Origin: Morinoia aosen
Lineage: Eukaryota > Arthropoda > Malacostraca > Amphipoda > Talitridae
Direction: 5' to 3'
DNA length: 64,000 nt
NCBI GenBank assembly: GCA_030386875.1
Contig: CM059559.1
Coordinates: forward strand, 6,569,177 to 6,633,176
Positions 21,478-32,190 of this stretch are shown here, one piece after another. The stretch's first letter is position 1. The number at the start of each line of letters is the position of its first letter. The translations under genes and the position numbers were made by a program. A model generated the notes under the pieces. It saw nothing but the letters and a program-made list of their open reading frames with translations. It was not told the origin of the DNA and did no database searches.

Positions 21478-22320
21478 TTTTGTCCAATCCGACACTACTA
21501 CTTTTTTGTCCAATCCCACACTACTACTTTTTTGTCCAATCCCACACTACTACTTTTTTGTCCAACCCCACACTACTACTTTTTTGTCCAATCCCACACT
21601 ACTACTTTTTTGTCCAATCCCACACTACTACTTTTTTGTCCAATCCCACACTACTACTTTTTTGTCCAACCCCACACTACTACTTTTTTGTCCAATCCCA
21701 CACTACTACTTTTTTGTCCAATCCCACACTACTACTTTTTTGTCCAACCCCACACTACTACTTTTTTGTCCAATCCCACACTACTACTTTTTTGTCCAAT
21801 CCCACACTACTACTTTTTTGTCCAATCCCACACTACTACTTTTTTGTCCAATCCCACACTACTACTTTTTTGTCCAATCCCACACTACTACTTTTTTGTC
21901 CAATCCCACACTACTACTTTTTTGTCCAATCCCACACTACTACTTTTTTGTCCAATCCCACACTACTACTTTTTTGTCCAATCCCACACTACTACTTTTT
22001 TGTCCAATCCCACACTACTACTTTTTTGTCCAACCCCACACTACTACTTTTTTGTCCAATCCCACACTACTACTTTTTTGTCCAATCCCACACTACTACT
22101 TTTTTGTCCAATCCCACACTACTACTTTTTTGTCCAATCCCACACTACTACTTTTTTGTCCAATCCCACACTACTACTTTTTTGTCCAATCCCACACTAC
22201 TACTTTTTTGTCCAATCCCACACTACTACTTTTTTGTCCAATCCCACACTACTACTTTTTTGTCCAATCCCACACTACTACTTTTTTGTCCAATCCCACA
22301 CTACTACTTTTTTGTCCAAT
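21478..22320. repeat. 26-bp tandem array
   Basis: About 32 copies of a 26-bp unit, ACTTTTTTGTCCAATCCC then ACACTACT, nearly perfect, with CCAACCCC as the main variant. All three plus frames are open (334-490 residues). Pieces of the unit (TGTCCAACCTCCCACAC) recur loosely just after the array to about 22400. Confidence 0.96.
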
Positions 22321-22959
22321 CTTCCACTTTTTACACTTTCATTTTCTGTCCAACCTCCCACACTTTACCTTATTGTCCGATATCTCACATTTCTACCTCT
22401 CATTCAGTCTTTCTATCGTCCTTCGATCTCATCCAATTTTTTCATACCTTTCTTTCCCTCTAATTACTTTCTTCGTACTTTCACTTTTCCTTATAAAGTC
22501 TTTCACACTTCATCTTTCCTTCTTACAGTCTACTCTCGGTTTCCACACAATCTCTCTCTAGCTTCAATTGTTTCTTGTCAAGTATCCAACACTTTTCATT
22601 CCGTTTCGTTTTTGGGCTTTTCCTTCTTCTCTACGTCTGTCCAAAGCAGTCTTTTGCACCTCACATCTGTCTTTGCACTGCCTCGTCACCTCAAAATTAT
22701 TGCAATAATAAAATCCCAATTAATGTGGGATTTAAAATCACACTTTAAATGTTATCATACTGACGTGTGTGCTTCACATGAATCAAGATGTAGCTGAATG
22801 TTTCCATCAAAAACTCAGTGGCTGTTGAAAAGAAAATAAAAATCTCCTTAAAAATTCACTAGCAGTCACTAAGAAGAAAAGTTTCAGAATACTTCACGCG
22901 CGGGTTTGTAAAGAGAACTGGCTATTTCTTCACGCAAAAGTTGGGTATTGTTTTCCTCA
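22321..22959. other. Pyrimidine-rich then unique spacer
   Basis: 22321-22700 is T/C-rich on the plus strand and looks like decayed array edge followed by unique sequence. The rest is AT-rich and unique. No gene recognised. Confidence 0.5.
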
Positions 22960-23230
22960 ATTTTAGATTATGTTACATAATGATTCAATTATATTAGATA
23001 AATGTTTGATTATATAACATAAGGATAAGATTATATTGCATAAGGATTAGATTATATTAGATATTAATTAAATTATATTACATAAAGATTAGATTATATT
23101 GCATTTGGATTAGATTACATTACAAATAATTAGATTACATTGGGATTAGATTATATTAGATAATGATTAAATTATATTGCACAAGGTTTGGATTATATTA
23201 CATAATGATTAAACTATATTGCATAAGGAT
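22960..23230. repeat. Degenerate ~20-bp GATTAGATTATATTACATAA array
   Basis: About 13 imperfect units of GATTAGATTATATTACATAA with indels. The array runs straight into SINE-like copy 4, whose family 5' end begins GATTAGATTAT, so unit and element head share sequence. Confidence 0.8.
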
Positions 23231-23605
23231 TAGATCAAAGAAGATGTTAGTTTTAGTCGCCCTAACCATAACAAAGGAGTCTCAATGAGTAGAAGGAGGA
23301 AGGCACCCTTTAGTATAGACTTGAGGGAACGTGGAATTTTTGCACAGGGTGTGTTCCCACACAAGATTCCCTGCGCATAGAAACTGTGTAAGTTGAGTAG
23401 AAAGTTCGTGCAACAGATAAAAGTTGGAAAAGAAAGTAGTTTGTACAAGAAAAAAGGAGAGCAGTGAACCGAAAAAGTTCGTAACGAAACAAAATCCTCT
23501 TCTGTATTAACAAAAAGAAGGCCTACCTAACTCTCATTTCGGGACCTCTCACTTTTACCCTGGGAGCGCTTTTACCCTTTACCCATTCTGAGGGTACGCA
23601 ATGTT
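23231..23605 (+). repeat. SINE-like family A, copy 4
   Basis: Contains GAAGGCACCCTTTAGTAT, GAGGGAACGTGGAATTTTTG, GTGTGTTCCCACAC, CAGTGAACCGAAAAAG, AAGGCCTACCTAACTCTC and ends TTCTGAGGGTAC. Belongs with copies 3 and 6 to the subfamily carrying the TGTGTTCCC segment. Two 67-72 codon minus frames here are chance. Confidence 0.8.
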
Positions 23606-23624
23606 GAATTCATGATTAGATTAG

Positions 23625-23919
23625 CCCTTAGTTTTAGCCTCCCTACCCGCAGCAACAAATGCTATCCAAAGAGAGGAAGTAGGAAGACACCATTTAGTAT
23701 GGAGTTAAGGAAACGCGGAATCTACGCAGAAAGGGCATAGAAACAGTAAGTTGTGAAAGAAGATCATGAAACAGGACCAAAGTTGAAGAAGAAAGTAGTA
23801 GGTGCTGAAAAACAGGACAGCAGTGAACCGAAAAAAGATGGTCCTAAGCATAACAAAAACATATTATTTCAATAAAAAAGAAAGCCTACCTAACTCTCAG
23901 CTCGGGACCTCACATATTG
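23625..23919 (+). repeat. SINE-like family A, copy 5 (interrupted)
   Basis: Starts GATTAGATTAGCCCTTAG and follows the family to CTCAGCTCGGGACCTCACAT, where the LTR at 23920 begins. The expected 3' 60 bp is not clearly resumed after the LTR, although TATTGGCCCTCC at 24553 could be its decayed continuation. Confidence 0.75.
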
Positions 23920-24306
23920 TGTTGAAGAAATTTGACCATTTGACTAAGATATTCTCACAATAAGTACCGCTTACGGTGACATGTAGCAGAAACAAACCTG
24001 CTTACTGTTTACAGTCAAAAAAACATAAATGTACAGCTAAAAAACAGTTCTAAAACCTGCTTCATGCTCTGAAGAATAATAAAAAGAAAATCGATGATAC
24101 GAAAGTCGTTCAGCTCTAATTTGGCTTTTATTCTCACTATGTTTGACTCCAGAGAATCATGGCAATTTACCGAGTTAAAGCACTATACTTCGGAATATAA
24201 ACGTTTTTCGTTCTATTCATCTCTTTAACTTCGTCAACTAATTTAGCTAAAGTGTATTTACGATAACAGTTTGTGTTGTTCGCTTATCTGAGACTTACAG
24301 TTGATT

Positions 24307-24315
24307 TATAAATAG
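24307..24315 (+). promoter_or_regulatory. TATA box inside the candidate LTR
   Basis: TATAAATAG followed by AGGGCACATAAG lies about 390 bp into the LTR, where a U3 promoter would be expected. No transcript evidence. Confidence 0.35.
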
Positions 24316-24510
24316 AGGGCACATAAGCATGCAGGGAGTCGTAACCCACAAATCAGACGGCAAAACTGGAGAGTGGAGATAATTTCACCTCACAGCGGCG
24401 TAGATGTCTTCCAGGCAGAGTGGCCTAGTTCCTAGTTCAGTTCCTAGTTAGTAACTTGGCTAGGAAAAGCCAGTTTGGCAACCCTGCGATGAACACCACG
24501 CCTCTAACTT

Positions 24511-24550
24511 GAGTGTCCTAAAATTTTAGGTTTTGTGGGTTAGGACACTC
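24511..24550. other. 10-bp hairpin near LTR 3' end
   Basis: GAGTGTCCTA and TAGGACACTC form perfect 10-bp arms separated by 20 bases. It is at the 3' end of the candidate LTR. Confidence 0.5.
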
Positions 24551-24557
24551 CATATTG

Positions 24558-25194
24558 GCCCTCCAAATAAAAAGTGTTATTACTTGATTTAATTTCAATA
24601 CATTAGAGAAGTAGAAATGTGTTTGTCACTTAGCAAGCCTTCCGAGAGTACATGAATTGATGTAATTCAAACGAGAGACCAATGCATGTACAAACAGAAG
24701 AAGAAAAACAGTTCATTATCAATAAAGTTGACGGAAATTGGAACATTGGTTTTTCCAATGTCTTTACATGAAATGGTTGGTAAACGCACATGAGGATCAT
24801 GACAGCCCATGTCAACGTTTGTGTAGAAGATTGCAAAACATGAGAATTTCATGGTCAAATTAGTCAAGTATAATGGTTATAAATCTATAAAATAATAAAA
24901 GATACAAAGACAATTATACATTGATGTTCTATGTTTTTGGCAGTCTCCACTTACACCGACATATGAGGTTTGGATTCGGCGATACGAAGAGAATGTATAG
25001 ATAGTACACGATGAACATAATAGCTTTGGCTTCTGCGATAAAAAAGAATAATGTAGATAGTGTACGCAGAACATCACCCAAAATTAGGAATTTCCACGTG
25101 CATCATATCACCGTGAGTGCCTCTTTTCTTAAAAGATCGTAATGGTTTCAGTCAACGAAGGGTTCAATTCATTCAGAGATTTCATTTAAACGAT
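24558..25194. other. Unique AT-rich spacer
   Basis: Unique AT-rich sequence. Minus frames of 66-68 codons (24630-24867, 24877-25077) show no recognisable domain. A degenerate ~70-bp similarity between 24945-25000 and 25000-25080 (GATACGAAGAGAATGTATAGATAG against GATAAAAAAGAATAATGTAGATAG, read in two parts each) suggests a small old duplication. Confidence 0.45.
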
Positions 25195-25545
25195 TTCTTA
25201 AGCGATCTTTTAATTTGGAGGATCTTTTTCATTTGGAAGATCTTTTAATTTGGAGGATCTTTTAATTTGGAGGATCTTTTCGTTTCGAGGATATTTTCAT
25301 TTGGAGGATCTTTTAATTTCGAGGATCTTTTCATTTGGAGGATCATTTAATTTCGAGGATCTTTTCATTTGGAGGATCATTTAATTTCGAGGATATTTTC
25401 ATTTGGAGGATCATTTAATTTCGAGGATATTTTCATTTGGAGGATCATTTAATTTCGAGGATATTTTCATTTGGAGGATTTTTTAATTTCGACGATCTTT
25501 TCATTTGGAGGATCATTTAATTTCGAGGATATTTTCATATTACTT
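25195..25545. repeat. 18-bp array with 36-bp higher order
   Basis: About 19 units of GGATCTTTTCATTTGGA / GGATCATTTAATTTCGA type (18 bp). From about 25300 they alternate strictly, making a 36-bp higher-order unit (TTTGGAGGATCATTTAATTT next to TTCGAGGATATTTTCATT). Confidence 0.93.
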
Positions 25546-25560
25546 CACCAGCTTTCGAGC

Positions 25561-25890
25561 TCATTTTTTACACGACCGCCTATAATTCAGCACTAAGCCG
25601 GTGCATTCACAATAGCAGCACTCTTCATAATTTACACTTTCAGCGGCTACGTACATTTCACAACTTTCAAACTTCACGAAATATAACACGCGATGAACTT
25701 GGGATACATTCATTCTTTCACAACTTCTTTGAGTGGGTGAATAGGTAAACTTTTGGCACGAGAGATGTACAGGTTTCTTCGTGGTGACACAAATCCCGAG
25801 TCTACAAAATATATTTTCTTTCAAAGTGAAGACGCGCCAATCAACTTCAAAGGCCAGCGTGTGCCTCTCCTGCACGCTCTTTTGTGTCAT
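25561..25890 (-). CDS. Candidate terminal exon, small cysteine-rich protein
   Basis: A 109-codon minus-strand frame starting MTQKSVQERH and ending NYRRSCKK before a TGA. Ten cysteines, far more than chance: a C-x4-C pair (FCRLGIC, near residues 29-33), single cysteines at about 44, 54 and 74, a CC-x-C-x-C cluster (EECCYCECTG, about 91-96), and one near the C-terminus. The frame stays open upstream of the ATG for about a dozen codons, reading HFPKDSLLF. An AG splice-acceptor-like site (ATAATAG) lies there, so it could be a last exon rather than a complete gene. No signal peptide is seen in this piece, as expected if an upstream exon encodes it. It sits in unique sequence between two minisatellites. 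I do not recognise the family: it is not a clear match to SVWC/Vago, bursicon or PTTH spacing. A secreted disulfide-rich role is an inference from the cysteines alone, and chance cannot be excluded. Confidence 0.35.
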   Translation of the reverse strand: MTQKSVQERHTLAFEVDWRVFTLKENIFCRLGICVTTKKPVHLSCQKFTYSPTQRSCERMNVSQVHRVLYFVKFESCEMYVAAESVNYEECCYCECTGLVLNYRRSCKK

Positions 25891-26054
25891 AAATAGCAGG
25901 CTGTCCTTCGGGAAATGTCTTCTATTATATTAGCAAACGATTTTATGTTAATGTAAACAACATCTGCAATATTAGCATACGATTTGATATTAATATGAAC
26001 AACTTGACACTGATAAATAGATGGCCAAGTTAACTTTGGAGCAAGTGTTAATTT
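25891..26054. other. Unique AT-rich spacer
   Basis: Contains a short internal near-duplicate (TTAGCAAACGATTTTATGTTAAT and TTAGCATACGATTTGATATTAAT, each given here only in part: GCAAACGATTTTATG / GCATACGATTTGATA) 50 bp apart. Confidence 0.45.
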
Positions 26055-26405
26055 CACCCTGTCTCTAACCCTGTCCCTCACATCGCCCCTCACACCGCCC
26101 CTCACATCGCCCCTCACATCGCCCCTCACATCGCCCCTCACATCGCCCCTCACATCGCCCCTCACATCGCCCCTCACATCGCCCCTCACATCGCCCCTCA
26201 CATCGCCCCTCACATCGCCCCTCACATCGCCCCTCACATCGCCCCTCACATCGCCCCTCACATCGCCCCTCACATCGCCCCTCACATCGCCCCTCACATC
26301 GCCCCTCACATCGCCCCTCACATCGCCCCTCACATCGCCCCTCACATCGCCCCTCACATCGCCCCTCACACTGCCCCTCACACTGCCCCTCACACCGTCC
26401 CTCAC
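26055..26405. repeat. 12-bp tandem array
   Basis: About 29 copies of ACATCGCCCCTC, with ACACTGCCCCTC and ACACCGCCCCTC at the edges. Minus frames read (GDVR)n and (CEGR)n because the period is divisible by three. Confidence 0.96.
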
Positions 26406-26464
26406 CCTCCGTTCTTATCAAGCTTCCCTCGTTAGCTCGCTTGGTCTGGTAATCCGTCCTAACT

Positions 26465-26715
26465 GGCCCTTACTGCCGCCTTACTGCCGCCCTTACTGCC
26501 ACCACCCTTACTGCCACCACCCTTACTGCCACCACCCATACTGCCACCACCCATACTGCCACCACCCTTACTGCCACCACCCTTACTGCCACCACCCATA
26601 CTGCCACCACCCTTACTGCCACCACCCATACTGCCACCACCCTTACTGCCACCACCCTTACTGCCACCACCCTTACTGCCACCACCCATACTGCCACCAC
26701 CCATACTGCCACCCC
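26465..26715. repeat. 15-bp tandem array
   Basis: About 16 copies of ACTGCCACCACCCTT or ACTGCCACCACCCAT. The minus frame reads (GGGSK/GGGSM)n, a linker-like look that follows from the unit and is not evidence of a gene. Confidence 0.96.
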
Positions 26716-26898
26716 CAGGTACATGTGCGTCACGTGTGTCACCTGTTCATCACGTGCCACGTGTGGGTTGGGACATGTGGTACATGTGTGTTTCATTACG
26801 TGGGTGCGGAGCGTGTCTTTTCACGTGTGTCACATGCATGTTGTGTCCGGTGTCACGTGTGTCACGCTGTGACAATCCGCGACTTTCCCGTCACTGCA
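26716..26898. other. CACGTG-rich spacer
   Basis: GT-rich stretch with irregular TCACGTGTGTCAC motifs. CACGTG occurs about five times in 150 bp, without a fixed period. Confidence 0.6.
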
Positions 26899-28380
26899 TC
26901 ACTCCACTCCACCAGCACTCCACTCCACCAGCACTCCACTCCACCAGCACTCCACTCCACCAGCACTCCACTCCACCAGCACTCCACTCCACCAGCACTC
27001 CACTCCACCAGCACTCCACTCCACCAGCACTCCACTCCACCAGCACTCCACTCCACCAGCACTCCACTCCACCAGCACTCCACTCCACCAGCACTCCACT
27101 CCACCAGCACTCCACTCCACCAGCACTCCACTCCACCAGCACTCCACTCCACCAGCACTCCACTCCACCAGCACTCCACTCCACCAGCACTCCACTCCAC
27201 CAGCACTCCACTCCACCAGCACTCCACTCCACCAGCACTCCACTCCACCAGCACTCCACTCCACCAGCACTCCACTCCACCAGCACTCCACTCCACCAGC
27301 ACTCCACTCCACCAGCACTCCACTCCACCAGCACTCCACTCCACCAGCACTCCACTCCACCAGCACTCCACTCCACCAGCACTCCACTCCACCAGCACTC
27401 CACTCCACCAGCACTCCACTCCACCAGCACTCCACTCCACCAGCACTCCACTCCACCAGCACTCCACTCCACCAGCACTCCACTCCACCAGCACTCCACT
27501 CCACCAGCACTCCACTCCACCAGCACTCCACTCCACCAGCACTCCACTCCACCAGCACTCCACTCCACCAGCACTCCACTCCACCAGCACTCCACTCCAC
27601 CAGCACTCCACTCCACCAGCACTCCACTCCACCAGCACTCCACTCCACCAGCACTCCACTCCACCAGCACTCCACTCCACCAGCACTCCACTCCACCAGC
27701 ACTCCACTCCACCAGCACTCCACTCCACCAGCACTCCACTCCACCAGCACTCCACTCCACCAGCACTCCACTCCACCAGCACTCCACTCCACCAGCACTC
27801 CACTCCACCAGCACTCCACTCCACCAGCACTCCACTCCACCAGCACTCCACTCCACCAGCACTCCACTCCACCAGCACTCCACTCCACCAGCACTCCACT
27901 CCACCAGCACTCCACTCCACCAGCACTCCACTCCACCAGCACTCCACTCCACCAGCACTCCACTCCACCAGCACTCCACTCCACCAGCACTCCACTCCAC
28001 CAGCACTCCACTCCACCAGCACTCCACTCCACCAGCACTCCACTCCACCAGCACTCCACTCCACCAGCACTCCACTCCACCAGCACTCCACTCCACCAGC
28101 ACTCCACTCCACCAGCACTCCACTCCACCAGCACTCCACTCCACCAGCACTCCACTCCACCAGCACTCCACTCCACCAGCACTCCACTCCACCAGCACTC
28201 CACTCCACCAGCACTCCACTCCACCAGCACTCCACTCCACCAGCACTCCACTCCACCAGCACTCCACTCCACCAGCACTCCACTCCACCAGCACTCCACT
28301 CCACCAGCACTCCACTCCACCAGCACTCCACTCCACCAGCACTCCACTCCACCAGCACTCCACTCCACCAGCACTCCACA
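26899..28380. repeat. 16-bp tandem array, essentially perfect
   Basis: About 92 copies of ACTCCACTCCACCAGC with no variants that I can see across 1.48 kb. Plus frames of 577-720 residues and minus frames of 497-530 residues are all open, reflecting a stop-free 16-bp unit. Confidence 0.98.
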
Positions 28381-28494
28381 CCACCGCACCACTTCCCTCT
28401 CACCACTCCACCGGTCCACCAACACCACCGTCTCGACACAAAACACCGCGACATTTTCTTCTCTTCTAGAACCTCACATCACTTGGTCCCACCA

Positions 28495-28665
28495 CTTCAT
28501 CACACTCCATCACTTCACCACCACTCCCCCACTTCACCACCACTCCCCCACTTCACCACCACTCCCCCACTTCACCACCACTCCCCCACTTCACCACCAC
28601 TCCCCCACTTCACCACCACTCCCCCACTTCACCACCACTCCCCCACTTCACCACCACTCTCCTCC
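28495..28665. repeat. 19-bp tandem array
   Basis: About nine copies of CCCACTTCACCACCACTCC. Its composition resembles the preceding 16-bp array, but the unit is distinct. Confidence 0.94.
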
Positions 28666-28844
28666 ACTCCATCATGGACATTTCCAACTCGACACTCCAC
28701 CACACACCCCAGCACTTCATGTGCCGCCTCGCCACTCCCCGCTGCGCCGCCACTCCACCACTCCCCCACTCCACCACTCACGCTCGCAGCTTCCATTAGG
28801 CTCTCCTCGTTACGCTCGCCAAGCTTCCTGTGTTGCCGTGGTTA

Positions 28845-30775
28845 CTGCTGCTGGTGTAGTGCTGCTGGTGTAGTGCTGCTGGTGTAGTGCTGCTGGTGTA
28901 GTGCTGCTGGTGTAGTGCTGCTGGTGTAGTGCTGCTGGTGTAGTGCTGCTGGTGTAGTGCTGCTGGTGTAGTGCTGCTGGTGTAGTGCTGCTGGTGTAGT
29001 GCTGCTGGTGTAGTGCTGCTGGTGTAGTGCTGCTGGTGTAGTGCTGCTGGTGTAGTGCTGCTGGTGTAGTGCTGCTGGTGTAGTGCTGCTGGTGTAGTGC
29101 TGCTGGTGTAGTGCTGCTGGTGTAGTGCTGCTGGTGTAGTGCTGCTGGTGTAGTGCTGCTGGTGTAGTGCTGCTGGTGTAGTGCTGCTGGTGAAGTGCTG
29201 CTGGTGTAGTGCTGCTGGTGTAGTGCTGCTGGTGCTGCTGGTGTGGTGCTGCTGGTGTAGTGCTGCTGGTGTAGTGCTGCTGGTGTAGTGCTGCTGGTGT
29301 AGTGCTGCTGGTGTAGTGCTGCTGGTGTAGTGCTGCTGGTGTAGTGCTGCTGGTGTAGTGCTGCTGGTGTAGTGCTACTGGTGTGGTGCTGCTGGTGTAG
29401 TGCTGCTGGTGCTGCTGGTGTGGTGCTGCTGGTGTAGTGCTGCTGGTGTGGTGCTGCTGGTGTAGTGCTGCTGGTGTGGTGCTGCTGGTGTAGTGCTGCT
29501 GGTGCTGCTGGTGTAGTGCTGCTGGTGTAGTGCTGCTGGTGTAGTGCTGCTGGTGTAGTGCTGCTGGTGTAGTGCTGCTGGTGTAGTGCTGCTGGTGTAG
29601 TGCTGCTGGTGTAGTGCTGCTGGTGTAGTGCTGCTGGTGCTGCTGGTGTAGTGCTGCTGGTGCTGCTGGTGTGGTGCTGCTGGTGTAGTGCTGCTGGTGT
29701 AGTGCTGCTGGTGCTGCTGGTGTAGTGCTGCTGGTGCTGCTGGTGTAGTGCTGCTGGTGCTGCTGGTGTAGTGCTGCTGGTGTAGTGCTGCTGGTGCTGC
29801 TGGTGTAGAGCTGCTGGTGTAGTGCTGCTGGTGCTGCTGGTGTAGTGCTGCTGGTGTGGTGCTGCTGGTGTGGTGCTGCTGGTGTGGTGCTGCTGGTGTG
29901 GTGCTGCTGGTGTAGTGCTGCTGGTGTAGTGCTGCTGGTGTAGTGCTGCTGGTGTAGTGCTGCTGGTGTAGTGCTGCTGGTGTAGTGCTGCTGGTGCTGC
30001 TGGTGTAGTGCTGCTGGTGTAGTGCTGTTGGTGTAGTGCTGCTGGTGCTGCTGGTGTAGTGCTGATGGTGCTGCTGGTGTGGTGCTGCTGGTGCGGTGCT
30101 GCTGGTGTGGTGCTGCTGGTGTAGTGCTGCTGGTGTGGTGCTGCTGGTGTAGTGCTGCTGGTGTAGTGCTGCTGGTGTAGTGCTGCTGGTGCTGCTGGTG
30201 TAGTGCTGCTGGTGCTGCTAGTGCAGTGCTGCTGGTGTAATGCTGCTGGTGTAGTGCTGCTGGTGTAGTGCTGCTGGTGTAGTGCTGCTGGTGTAGTGCT
30301 GCTGGTGCTGCTGGTGTAGTGCTGCTGGTGCTGCTGGTGTAGTGCTGCTGGTGTGGTGCTGCTGGTGTGGTGCTGCTGGTGTAGTGCTGCTGGTGTAGTG
30401 CTGCTGGTGTAGTGCTGCTGGTGTAGTGCTGCTGGTGTAGTGCTGCTGGTGTAGTGCTGCTGGTGTAGTGCTGCTGGTGTAGTGCTGCTGGTGTAGTGCT
30501 GCTGGTGTAGTGCTGCTGGTGTAGTGCTGCTGGTGTAGTGCTGCTGGTGTAGTGCTGCTGGTGTAGTGCTGCTGGTGTGGTGCTGCTTTTGTAGTGCTGC
30601 TGGTGTAGTGCTGCAGGTGTGTGGTGCTGCTGGTGTGGTGCTGCTGGTGTGGTGCTGCTGGTATGGTGCTGCTGGTGTGGTGCTGCTGGTGTGGTGCTGC
30701 TGGTATGGTGCTGCTGGTGCGGCTGGTGTAGTGCTGCTGGTGCTGCTTGTGGTGTAGTGCTGCTGGTGTGTTGGC
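28845..30775. repeat. 14-bp tandem array
   Basis: About 137 copies of TAGTGCTGCTGGTG with TGGTGCTGCTGGTG as a scattered variant and frequent short units (TGCTGCTGG) in the second half. The TAG keeps most plus frames closed. Only the 3' end, where TGGTG units dominate, gives 60-70 codon frames. Confidence 0.96.
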
Positions 30776-30904
30776 GTTGGTGCTGTTTGTGGTGTTGGTG
30801 CTGCTTGTGTTGTTGCTACGGGTGCTGGTGTGGATGCTAGTGCTGCTTATATACTAATGCTACTGCGGATGCTAGTCCTACTTCATTACTAGCGCTACTG
30901 CTAG
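30776..30904. other. Degenerate bridge between the 14- and 18-bp arrays
   Basis: GTGCTG/GCTGCT-rich sequence with no stable period, intermediate in content between the two arrays it joins. Confidence 0.6.
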
Positions 30905-31085
30905 AGCTGCTGTTAGTGCTTCTGTTGGTTCTGGTGCTTCTGTTGGTTCTGGTGCTTCTGTTGGTTCTGGTGCTTCTGTTGGTTCTGGTGCTTCTGTTGG
31001 TTCTTGCGCTTCCGTTGGTTCTGGTGCTTCTGTTGGTTCTGGTGCTGCTGCTGGTGCTGGTGCTGCTGCTGGTGCTGGTGCGGCA
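30905..31085. repeat. 18-bp tandem array
   Basis: About ten copies of GGTTCTGGTGCTTCTGTT. The minus frame reads (PEPTEA)n. It ends in GGTGCTGCTGCT units. Confidence 0.93.
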
Positions 31086-31469
31086 TAAACACCACACAAT
31101 CAGCAGCACAGGCAGGTGTAGGCGCGACACACACACACCTCACGGTGTCCCTCAAACACTAACGCAACAGCTACTCGGCAGCGTGCACATATGCCGCGTT
31201 GAACTTGCCTTGCGTCCTGTCTTGTTTTCAACAGGGAACTGTTTGGGCCCTATCCTAGTCTCAACAGGCGCTGTCCTGCGCCCCGTTCATTTGCCAACAG
31301 GACACCGTTTTGCCGTTTAGCGCTCTGTGCTCATTTCGAAGTGACCTGCGGTAGTGGCGGGAGTTGCTGCGCTTGTGCTTTTATTGGCGCGGGGTTTTGT
31401 GCCGCGCTCCCACGTGCCGTGTGCTCACGCTTTGTGTGCGCTGGCTGTTGGTACTGCGAGTTGCGGGAC
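31086..31469. other. Unique spacer with weak repeats
   Basis: TCCTGTCTTGTTTTCAACAGG-like pieces recur loosely (about 31215-31310: TTTTCAACAGG, GTCTCAACAGG, TTTGCCAACAGG). No gene recognised. Confidence 0.45.
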
Positions 31470-32190
31470 AGACCGTGTAGACCCTGTAGATTTTTTATAC
31501 CCTACAGACCTTGTAGACCCTGTAGATTTTTTTAGACCCTACAGACCTTACAGACCCTGCAGATTTCTTTAGACCCTACAGACCGTGTAGACCCTGTAGA
31601 TTTTTTAGACCCTACAGACCTTGTAGACCCTGTAGATTTTTTTAGACCCTACAGACCTTACAGACCCTGCAGATTTCTTTAGACCCTACAGACCTTGTAG
31701 ACCCTGTAGATTTTTAGACCCTACAGACTTTGTAGACCCTGTAGATTTTTTTAGACCCTACAGACCTTACAGACCCTGCAGATTTCTTTAGATCCTACAG
31801 ACCTTGTAGACCCTGTAGATTTTTTTAGACCCTACAGACCTTACAGACCCTGCAGATTTCTTTAGATCCTACAGACCTTGTAGACCCTGTAGATTTTTTT
31901 AGACCCTACAGACCTTACAGACCCTGCAGATTTCTTTAGATCCTACAGACCTTGTAGACCCTGTAGATTTTTTTAGACCCTACAGACCTTACAGACCCTG
32001 CAGATTTCTTTAGATCCTACAGACCTTGTAGACCCTGTAGATTTTTTTAGACCCTACAGACCTTACAGACCCTGCAGATTTCTTTAGATCCTACAGACCT
32101 TGTAGACCCTGTAGATTTTTTTAGACCCTACAGACCTTACAGACCCTGCAGATTTCTTTAGACCCTACAGACCTTGTAGACTCCACAGAC
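31470..32190. repeat. 37-bp array with 74-bp higher order
   Basis: About 19 monomers of 37 bp. From about 31780 two types alternate strictly: one with CAGACCTTGTAGACC and GATTTTTTTAGACCC, the other with CAGACCTTACAGACC and GATTTCTTTAGATCC. This makes about six clean 74-bp higher-order units. Confidence 0.95.

Larger units (their letters stand above)
23920..24552 (+). mobile_element. Candidate solo LTR (retrotransposon)
   Basis: A 633-bp segment starting TGTTGAAG and ending ACACTCCA (TG...CA), flanked on both sides by TATTG (5-bp duplication: 23915-23919 and 24553-24557). It contains a strong TATA motif at 24307-24315. There is no internal coding region or second LTR, so it is a solo LTR left by LTR-LTR recombination. 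Superfamily cannot be assigned. It is inserted in SINE-like copy 5 and is therefore younger than that copy. Confidence 0.55.

Noticed and set aside
24630-25077. Small minus-strand genes of 66-68 codons
   Set aside because: AT-rich, no domain, overlapping alternatives. Length within chance.
26459-26704. GGGSK/GGGSM linker-like protein
   Set aside because: Direct reading of a 15-bp array on the minus strand. No start context or neighbouring domain.
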